Below, in pieces: positions 23,130-27,915 of a stretch of 27,915 nt of DNA. The position numbers were made by a program, and so were the translations under genes. The stretch comes from Bacillota bacterium. GTDB taxonomy: Bacteria > Bacillota > UBA4882 > UBA8346. The notes beneath the pieces were generated by a model. It was not told the origin of the DNA. It saw nothing but the letters and a program-made list of their open reading frames with translations, and made no database searches. The DNA lies in NCBI GenBank assembly GCA_023435225.1, contig JAEYRX010000074.1:1-27915 (forward strand), given 5' to 3'. How positions within the stretch are numbered: position 1 is the stretch's first letter; each line of letters opens with the position of its first letter.

Positions 23130-23528
23130 TTATTGTGGAGCATTGGCCTCATAAACTTTGGCTCTTATAAACATATGATGGCCTAAGTATTGCAAAGGAG
23201 GAGTTTGTGAATAATGCCAACTGCAAGGATTCTTTTGAAAAGCGCAAAAGTGAGTTTTATTCCCTATTGGATCTTCCCCTTGCAAAACCCGGGTTGCCGC
23301 TTGTTTAGCTTCTTGAACCATCGGTTCGGATGAAGTGTAAGGAGCCTGATAAAACCGGTTATTGGAATAAGCCTCAAATTGTCCTGGTTCCTGTACTACC
23401 TCTAAAACGGTTTTTCCGGCTGCCTTAGCATTGTTGACTACCGCTGCCGCTACTCCCATCTTTCCGCTTAAAATTTCCGATTCAGCCTCTCCCCAGACAA
23501 TTCTGGTCAATATCTCCAGATCAGTAAT
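23130..23528 (-). CDS. SleB/Hydrolase_2-family cell wall hydrolase, short form
   Basis: The Hydrolase_2 (SleB) domain is a lytic transglycosylase that cleaves spore cortex during germination. The family pattern is clear: EILTRIVWGEAESE with the presumed catalytic Glu, MGVAAAVVNNAKAAG, QEPGQFEAYSNN, AATRVLQGEDPIGNKTHF, and an HHMF close. At about 130 residues it is only the catalytic domain, with no signal peptide and no peptidoglycan-binding domain, unlike secreted SleB. The start is unclear. The family N-terminus begins before the TTG at 23510 (upstream codons read ITDLEI), and a GGGG ribosome site lies 9 nt before ATT 23528; TTG 23510 is the conservative alternative. It forms an operon with the unknown 425-residue protein. 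Confidence 0.8.
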   Translation of the reverse strand: MTDLEILTRIVWGEAESEILSGKMGVAAAVVNNAKAAGKTVLEVVQEPGQFEAYSNNRFYQAPYTSSEPMVQEAKQAATRVLQGEDPIGNKTHFCAFQKNPCSWHYSQTPPLQYLGHHMFIRAKVYEANAPQ

Positions 23529-23694
23529 TTTGATTCACCCCTTTCTGTTCGCCATTTTAGCAATTGAATACTATGAAAACTAGGACTAACCTTCAATACA
23601 CACGAATTCAGACTAATAAAACCTTTAAATCAGGACCGATTTGGAGGCTAATTCGTGTTCATTAGCGTCAATTAGAGATTCCTAAAAGATTAAC

Positions 23695-23835
23695 ATGGGC
23701 GACTACTACTATTTAGAAAATGCTATCGATGCTTGTCGTTCACCCTTTCAGTGCGCAGCGGATGCAGGCGCGGACGACTATCTATTATTTTGTCTCAAGA
23801 CAATATATGTACCGATTTTTTTAGGTGTGATATAA
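23695..23835 (+). CDS. Possible 46-residue ORF, unsupported
   Basis: ATG 23695 to TAA 23833 reads MGDYYYLENAIDACRSPFQC and continues with an acidic stretch and a hydrophobic tail (CLKTIYVPIFLGVI). Composition is protein-like and GC is locally higher than in the surrounding gap. Against it: no Shine-Dalgarno, overlap with the promoter of the next gene, and no recognisable family. It may be a gene fragment. Confidence 0.22.
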   Translation: MGDYYYLENAIDACRSPFQCAADAGADDYLLFCLKTIYVPIFLGVI

Positions 23836-23836
23836 T
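23828..23836 (+). promoter_or_regulatory. Extended -10 promoter of the AEC permease
   Basis: TGATATAAT (extended -10 TGN plus perfect TATAAT at 23831-23836) lies 51 nt before ATG 23888. The -35 region (TGTACC) is poor, as is usual for extended -10 promoters. Confidence 0.5.
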
Positions 23837-23887
23837 AAATGGCGGTAAATGTAATTAAATAAATAAACTTATTATGGATTTATTATT

Positions 23888-24793
23888 ATGAAAAATGACG
23901 CTATCTTTACTCAGGTATTAATACTTTTCTTAATTATGTCGGTTGGGTTCATCGCTCGAAAAAAGAACCTGCTGAATAATAAATTAAACTCCGATTTAAT
24001 TCAGATATTATTGAATATTACACTTCCAGCCTCCATTATCGTCTCATTTCACCTCCGGTTCTCTCCGGAGCTTCTCCATAATGTGCTGAAGATCTTTTAT
24101 GCTTCGGTTTTTGTACATCTCTTCTCGCTGATAGTAGGGGGAATCCTTTTCTTTAAGTATCCGGACCAAGACCGGAAAATTCTCTGGTTCATAGCAATCT
24201 TTTCTAATACCGGGTTTATGGGATTACCGGTTTTAGAAAGCGTCTTTGGTCAAATGGGAGTTTTTTACGGTTCCATCTATGTAGCTATTTTTAATATTTT
24301 TGTCTGGACATTGGGGGTAGCCATCTTTGCCGGTCGAAGAGGTTTGAAAATTCGCAATGCCCTAACAACTCCCGCCTTGATCGCAGTTATAATCGGTTTC
24401 AGTCTTTTCCTTTTCTCTTTGGAAATTCCGGCGCCGTTATTTAAAGCATGTAACCTCATAGGTTCAATGACCACTCCTCTGTCAATGATTGTTATTGGTT
24501 CGATTCTGGCCGAACTTAAATTAGGAGAACTTTTGGCGAATTTTGAAGTCTATTACGGAACAATAGTCCGGCTTCTAATCATCCCTTTAACGGCTGCCTT
24601 TCTTTTACAACTATTTGGCCTGCAACATCATTTATTAAAAATTTGCATTACTTCTACCGCTATGCCGGCTGCTTCCATGACCGCTATTTTCGCTGAAAAA
24701 TATAACGGCAATACCTTATTGGCATCTAGACTCATCTTTATTTCTACTGCGTTATCAATTTTGACGATTCCACTAATTCTTGTTCTGATTTAA
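23888..24793 (+). CDS. AEC (auxin efflux carrier) family permease
   Basis: This 301-residue protein has about ten hydrophobic helices in two five-helix halves, the layout of AEC/BART-superfamily carriers. Motifs include VGFIARKKNLLN after helix 1, ILLNITLPASIIVSF in helix 2 (the conserved LP), FSNTGFMGLPVLESVFG in helix 4 with the N-T-GF-GLP motif, and the C-terminal ICITSTAMPAASMTAIFAEKYNG. Bacterial members move malate, malonate or other organic anions; the substrate cannot be read here. The start lacks a clear Shine-Dalgarno, though the extended -10 box puts it in a 45-nt leader. It is monocistronic and ends just before the riboswitch promoter. Family firm, substrate unknown. Confidence 0.9.
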   Translation: MKNDAIFTQVLILFLIMSVGFIARKKNLLNNKLNSDLIQILLNITLPASIIVSFHLRFSPELLHNVLKIFYASVFVHLFSLIVGGILFFKYPDQDRKILWFIAIFSNTGFMGLPVLESVFGQMGVFYGSIYVAIFNIFVWTLGVAIFAGRRGLKIRNALTTPALIAVIIGFSLFLFSLEIPAPLFKACNLIGSMTTPLSMIVIGSILAELKLGELLANFEVYYGTIVRLLIIPLTAAFLLQLFGLQHHLLKICITSTAMPAASMTAIFAEKYNGNTLLASRLIFISTALSILTIPLILVLI

Positions 24794-24801
24794 TAACAAT
24801 A

Positions 24802-24830
24802 TTGACAAGCCCCGACTTTTTAGATATTAT
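24802..24830 (+). promoter_or_regulatory. Sigma-A promoter of the terC riboswitch
   Basis: Perfect TTGACA (24802-24807), 17-nt spacer, TATTAT (24825-24830). It predicts a start near 24837, about 13 nt before the aptamer, so the whole riboswitch is transcribed. Confidence 0.75.
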
Positions 24831-24849
24831 GGCGTTATAAAGCGTTTTT

Positions 24850-24942
24850 CAGAGGGAGTAACGGTCCTGTTTTCGGGGAAACAAAGTCGTCATGACGGTT
24901 TGATAAACCCGGCTTTGTTGGCGCAAGTTTCGTGAGACTCTG
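24850..24942 (+). ncRNA. yybP-ykoY manganese riboswitch aptamer
   Basis: The conserved blocks occur in order: P1 CAGAG with CTCTG closing, GGGAGTAACG, GGAAACAAAGTCGTCA, CCGGCTTTGTTGG, and GTGAGAC before the P1 return. These match the Mn2+-sensing yybP-ykoY class, in which two legs dock to bind Mn2+ and Mg2+. Location between a strong promoter and a TerC-family gene is the classic context. The left leg stem (ACAAAGTC / GGCTTTGT) is well paired. Confidence 0.93.
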
Positions 24943-25030
24943 CATTCAGCGTGATATATTGTTTCCAAATTAGCTTTAATTGCTTTGTATTAAGGAAACA
25001 ATACCGTTGGATGGAGAGTCTTATTTTTAT
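24935..25030 (+). terminator. Riboswitch expression platform (alternative terminator)
   Basis: AGACTCT (24935-24941), which includes the P1 3' strand, pairs with AGAGTCT (25015-25021). The stem continues with CAT/ATG, CA/TG and CG/CG steps and an inner 10-bp helix TATTGTTTCC / GGAAACAATA. TTATTTTTAT follows. P1 and this stem are mutually exclusive, so Mn2+ binding should prevent termination (an ON switch). Confidence 0.75.
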
Positions 25031-25040
25031 AAAATCTATA

Positions 25041-25107
25041 CAACTTTCGCACTTTAATTTTAATTGATATGACTGTACCGCAAGACGTATTTGTAGTGCG
25101 AAAATTG
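25041..25107. repeat. MITE-like element, family B, short copy inside the terC leader
   Basis: CAACTTTCGCACT (25041-25053) is identical to the 5809 terminus; AGTGCGAAAATTG (25095-25107) matches its partner at 12 of 13. Reverse-complemented, the interior aligns with 5809-5865. It lies between the riboswitch terminator and the terC start. Confidence 0.75.
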
Positions 25108-25121
25108 AGTAATGTACAAAG

Positions 25122-26009
25122 ATGGGGGTATTTTTATTGACGATTAAAAAGGCTTTGAAATGGATTTCTTTTTGGGTTGGCTTGGCAGTTCTTTTTAACA
25201 TCGGTATATATTTATATTTTCTCTATTTAGCCCCGGTCAAAGGGGTAATGATAGCTCACCAAAAAGCTTTGGAATTTTTTGGCGGATATATTATTGAGTT
25301 AAGTCTCAGTGTGGACAACCTCTTCTTATTTTTATTAATCTTCACTAGTTTTTCAATCCCCTTGAAATATCAACGGCGCGTCTTAAACTATGGTATTATG
25401 GGAGCAATTATTTTAAGGCTTATTTTTATCGTCCTTGGAGTTACAATCGTAAATAAATTTCACTGGGTATTATATGTTTTCGGGTTTTTATTAATGTTCA
25501 GCGGCCTGAAGCTTTTATATAAAGAGGAAAAGGAGCCGGACTTTAGCAAAAACCCGCTATTTAAACTGCTTGGCAAAATAATCCCGGTTTCGGCTACTTT
25601 GGAGGATGAAAAGTTCTTTGTTCAAAAGAACCGGATTTTGTACGCAACTCCTTTGTTGGCTATTTTAGTCCTGGTCGAGGGGTCGGATATCATTTTTGCC
25701 ATTGACTCCATCCCGGCTATCTTCTCTATAACCAGAGACCCCTTAATCGTATATACTTCAAACATCTTTGCTATTCTTGGTTTACGAAGCCTGTATTTTA
25801 TCCTGGAAAAACTGCATAATTCTTTCCGCTTTGTCAAATATGGAGTTGCGGTAATCCTGATTTTTACCGGAATCAAACTGGCTGTTTTAATGTTCCACTT
25901 TGAAATACCTCTTTTATTATCCATATTGATAATCTTCGGTATTCTAGCTTTAAGTGTTGTATTGTCGGTAATTATTAAAAACAAAGAACCTGAATTGGGA
26001 GAAGTATAA
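25122..26009 (+). CDS. TerC/Alx-family membrane protein, riboswitch-controlled (manganese homeostasis)
   Basis: TerC-family proteins (E. coli Alx, B. subtilis YkoY/YceF) handle Mn2+ and help metallate exported enzymes. The 295 residues show the signatures: ELSLSVDNLFLFLLIF (helix 2 with the SVDN acid), FSGLKLLYKEE, and LVEGSDIIFAIDSIPAIF with the conserved acids in a later helix. About seven to eight hydrophobic helices are visible. The upstream yybP-ykoY riboswitch strongly supports manganese-dependent expression. ATG 25122 lacks a Shine-Dalgarno; TTG 25137 follows GGGGG by 8 nt and may be the true start (MTIKKALKW). Family firm, start uncertain. Confidence 0.92.
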   Translation: MGVFLLTIKKALKWISFWVGLAVLFNIGIYLYFLYLAPVKGVMIAHQKALEFFGGYIIELSLSVDNLFLFLLIFTSFSIPLKYQRRVLNYGIMGAIILRLIFIVLGVTIVNKFHWVLYVFGFLLMFSGLKLLYKEEKEPDFSKNPLFKLLGKIIPVSATLEDEKFFVQKNRILYATPLLAILVLVEGSDIIFAIDSIPAIFSITRDPLIVYTSNIFAILGLRSLYFILEKLHNSFRFVKYGVAVILIFTGIKLAVLMFHFEIPLLLSILIIFGILALSVVLSVIIKNKEPELGEV

Positions 26010-26129
26010 ATTTATAATAATACCAAAAGGAATTTTTTATAATTTGTGGAACTTCAGCTGTAAATTGGAAATCATTAACCTTCAATTTTGAATAGCAAAT
26101 ATTGAATTTCTCTATTGGGGTAATTGCCA

Positions 26130-27617
26130 ATGTTTCGAAAAAACTTAGCCTTACAGTTTATCATCTTAAGTTTAATCTTTTCCGGCCTGACTGGTTGTAC
26201 TATGGGCGGGCCCGGTAACAATCAGGTTATCCCGCCTCCGGAGAAAGAAACAGTGAGAATCTTAACTAATTGGGATGAAATGACCTCGGTTGACGAAGCC
26301 TATAAAGATGCCAATTCAATCGGGATTACCTTAGCCCAAGAAAACTCCCACAAAGAGATTTTTTTTAACAAGCCTAAATCCGAGAAGACTTTAAAATTAA
26401 CTTGCGGCAATCATATAATAGAAGCTAAAGCATATTCCGGAATTAACGGCACAGGGAAAGTTATCGGTACTGTCGAACTTGGGGTTACCGTTCTGGCCAA
26501 TCATTTTAACGAAATGGAAATCTCATTTAACCCGGCTAAAAACCATTCCATCCCCTTAGCTATTGCGGCTTCCGGTTTTTTGCTTGCCCTAAAAAAGGAT
26601 GGGACAGTTTGGGCTTGGGGTAATAATTCCTCCGCTTTATTTGGAGAAGGAAATGAAGAAAATAGTAATCTTCCAATGCAGATAAAAGGATTGACCGGAA
26701 TAATCTATCTCGCAGCCGGAACAGATCACTGTTTGGTTTTGACAAAAGACAAGACGGTTTTAGCTTGGGGCCATAATCAGTATGGGCAATTAGGAAACGG
26801 TTCAAATGAAGATAGTAAAATTCCGGTGCTGGTAGAAGGAGTAACCGATGTTCAAAGTATAGCAGCGGGAAATGGTTTTTCATTAGCGCTGAAAAACGAT
26901 GGGACGCTTTGGGCCTGGGGAATCAATGAAGATGGACAATTGGGGGATGGCACTAATAAGAATAGCAATATCCCGGTTCAAGTAGCGGAAATCAGCGATA
27001 TTATCGCCATATCGGCCGGTAACAAACATGTTTTGGCCTTAACTAAAGATAAAACTCTTTATGCCTGGGGAAGTAACCAGGAAGGTCAATTAGGAGATGA
27101 GAGAACCGACGACAATAATTTACCAGTTCCGGTTAATAATATGGAAAACGTCAGAACCTTTACTGCCGGTGGGTTTCATAATATAGCGATAAAAGACGAT
27201 AATACTTTCTGGCTATGGGGTTCCAACCAATACGGTCAATTGGGTAGTAGCGCCGGAAACAATAATAATACTAAAAGCAATGCTCCCCTTCAACTAACCG
27301 GTTTATCCGATATTATCGGAGTAAGCGCCGGAGAATTTCATTCTTTAGCTCTAAAAAGTAATGGAACAGTTTACTCTTGGGGTTATAATAAGTATGGCCA
27401 ATTAGGAAACGGGAATACCGAAAACAACGCTTTCCCGGCTATAATTAAGGATTTGGAAGGATGTATCGGTATTAGCGGAGGTCAAAACTATACTGTTGTT
27501 CTTAAATCAGACGGTTCGGTATGGAGTTGGGGGGCCAACTCATCCGGAGCTTTAGGTGACGGAACTGAGACCGATAGTTCAACTCCGGTAGAGGTAAAAG
27601 AATTAAGTCTTAAATAA
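26130..27617 (+). CDS. RCC1-repeat lipoprotein, seven-bladed propeller
   Basis: Cys23 in the lipobox SGLTGC follows a hydrophobic segment, so this is a lipoprotein. ATG 26130 has GGGG 9 nt upstream; TTG 26124 is an unlikely alternative. Residues about 24-140 form an uncharacterised beta-rich region (VRILTNWDEM ...). Seven RCC1 repeats of 44-54 residues follow (about 143-495), each with the signature xxLALKxDGTVWAWGxNxxGQLGxG; the fifth has an Asn-rich insert. Seven repeats make a complete propeller. In bacteria RCC1 repeats are typical of extracytoplasmic interaction proteins, not of Ran exchange factors. A terminator follows directly and the gene is monocistronic. It is the second lipoprotein with propeller-like or Ig-like architecture here. 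Partner unknown. Confidence 0.9.
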   Translation: MFRKNLALQFIILSLIFSGLTGCTMGGPGNNQVIPPPEKETVRILTNWDEMTSVDEAYKDANSIGITLAQENSHKEIFFNKPKSEKTLKLTCGNHIIEAKAYSGINGTGKVIGTVELGVTVLANHFNEMEISFNPAKNHSIPLAIAASGFLLALKKDGTVWAWGNNSSALFGEGNEENSNLPMQIKGLTGIIYLAAGTDHCLVLTKDKTVLAWGHNQYGQLGNGSNEDSKIPVLVEGVTDVQSIAAGNGFSLALKNDGTLWAWGINEDGQLGDGTNKNSNIPVQVAEISDIIAISAGNKHVLALTKDKTLYAWGSNQEGQLGDERTDDNNLPVPVNNMENVRTFTAGGFHNIAIKDDNTFWLWGSNQYGQLGSSAGNNNNTKSNAPLQLTGLSDIIGVSAGEFHSLALKSNGTVYSWGYNKYGQLGNGNTENNAFPAIIKDLEGCIGISGGQNYTVVLKSDGSVWSWGANSSGALGDGTETDSSTPVEVKELSLK

Positions 27618-27627
27618 AATACAGTTT

Positions 27628-27656
27628 AAAAAGGAGCTTAGGCTCCTTTTTTTATT
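27628..27656 (+). terminator. Rho-independent terminator after the RCC1 lipoprotein
   Basis: AAAAAGGAGC, loop TTAG, GCTCCTTTTT, then more T: a perfect 10-bp stem 10 nt after the stop codon. Confidence 0.9.
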
Positions 27657-27792
27657 TTTTATATCAAGCCTGCCAACGGACACTAACGAGAGGACTGGTA
27701 TCCGGAGGTTTAAAAGGATAAAATATGGACAAATAAACATACTTAATTCACAATAATAATTTATGAACAAAATGATACGAATCAGAAAAAAA

Positions 27793-27915
27793 GGGGCTGT
27801 TGCAAAATAGACTTTTTGCCGTTCTGTCCACCCAGGGTTAAAACCCTGGGCTAGGATTAAAAATCATTCTAAAGCCCGATAAACGGGCTCGGGAAGCCTT
27901 CGAAGTATTTACCCA
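27793..27915. mobile_element. Probable insertion-sequence terminus at the right edge
   Basis: GGGGCTGTTGCAAAATAGAC (27793-27812) has the look of the terminal repeats of IS1182/IS5-type elements (GGGGCTGTTGCAA). Two clean palindromes follow: CCCAGGGTT/AACCCTGGG (27831-27850) and AGCCCG/CGGGCT (27873-27889). No reading frame is long enough to call a transposase; the element would continue outside the window. It could also be a small non-coding repeat (REP-like). Confidence 0.5.

Larger units (their letters stand above)
23529..23887. other. Intergenic region with inverted repeat and short tandem repeat
   Basis: It contains ACACGAATT (about 23602) and AATTCGTGT (about 23650) as a hairpin around a 40-nt loop, followed by a period-10 run ATTCGTGTTC, ATTAGCGTCA, ATTAGAGATT. 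A more GC-rich patch (23725-23785) lies in the possible small ORF 23695-23835. No recognised RNA. Confidence 0.45.

Noticed and set aside
24890..25201. Minus-strand ORF of 103 codons
   Set aside because: It is antisense to the riboswitch, its terminator, the MITE and the terC start; the plus-strand structures explain the sequence.
25622..25984. Minus-strand ORF of 120 codons inside terC
   Set aside because: Entirely inside a well-supported gene on the other strand; typical shadow frame.

Overview
The window looks like chromosomal DNA of an anaerobic, endospore-forming Bacillota (Firmicutes) of moderate GC. The signs are a split AddA/AddB recombination nuclease, a CwlD-type amidase next to a PdaA-like deacetylase, a SleB-type cortex hydrolase, purine-rich Shine-Dalgarno sites and frequent TTG/GTG starts. 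A deep-branching clostridial or Limnochordia-like lineage would fit, but that placement is inference. I see no rRNA, tRNA, CRISPR array or intact transposase.

Layout. (1) 1-4033: the 3' part of a very large surface protein (propeller-like repeats, Ig-like domains, a DNRLRE-like module, three fibronectin III domains), translationally coupled to a lipoprotein. (2) 4288-4623: an orphan receiver-like protein between two copies of an imperfect direct repeat. (3) 4926-5708: folE2. (4) 6170-6400: a small membrane protein. (5) 6514-13063, minus strand: addB-addA with overlapping ends. (6) 13387-13520: a tiny self-contained transcription unit. (7) 13513-15047, minus: cwlD-like amidase plus polysaccharide deacetylase. 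(8) 15411-16124, minus: exported zinc-ribbon protein. (9) 16560-18224: UbiB/ABC1-family kinase, convergent with a membrane pseudokinase (18392-19702, minus). (10) 20264-21267, minus: azlC-azlD. (11) 21807-23528, minus: SleB-like hydrolase plus an unrecognised 425-residue protein. (12) 23888-24793: AEC-family permease. (13) 24802-26009: promoter, yybP-ykoY (Mn2+) riboswitch with terminator, and a TerC-family protein. (14) 26130-27617: seven-repeat RCC1 lipoprotein. (15) The right edge carries what looks like an insertion-sequence terminus.

How the genes relate. Most are independent housekeeping, envelope or transport units. Coherent groups are addBA (double-strand break processing), cwlD plus deacetylase (the two steps that make muramic delta-lactam in spore cortex, the mark SleB-type enzymes recognise during germination), azlCD (branched-chain amino-acid export) and the riboswitch-terC unit (manganese homeostasis).

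The most unusual content is intergenic. At least four families of short inverted-repeat (MITE-like) elements, several nested palindromes, and several heptanucleotide or octanucleotide tandem arrays fill nearly every gap, and several abut or include stop codons. One MITE copy sits between the Mn2+ riboswitch and terC. No large unknown defence or biosynthetic system is evident. The best candidates for undescribed biology are the tiny 12-codon transcription unit, the SleB plus 425-residue pair, the membrane pseudokinase and the repeat families.
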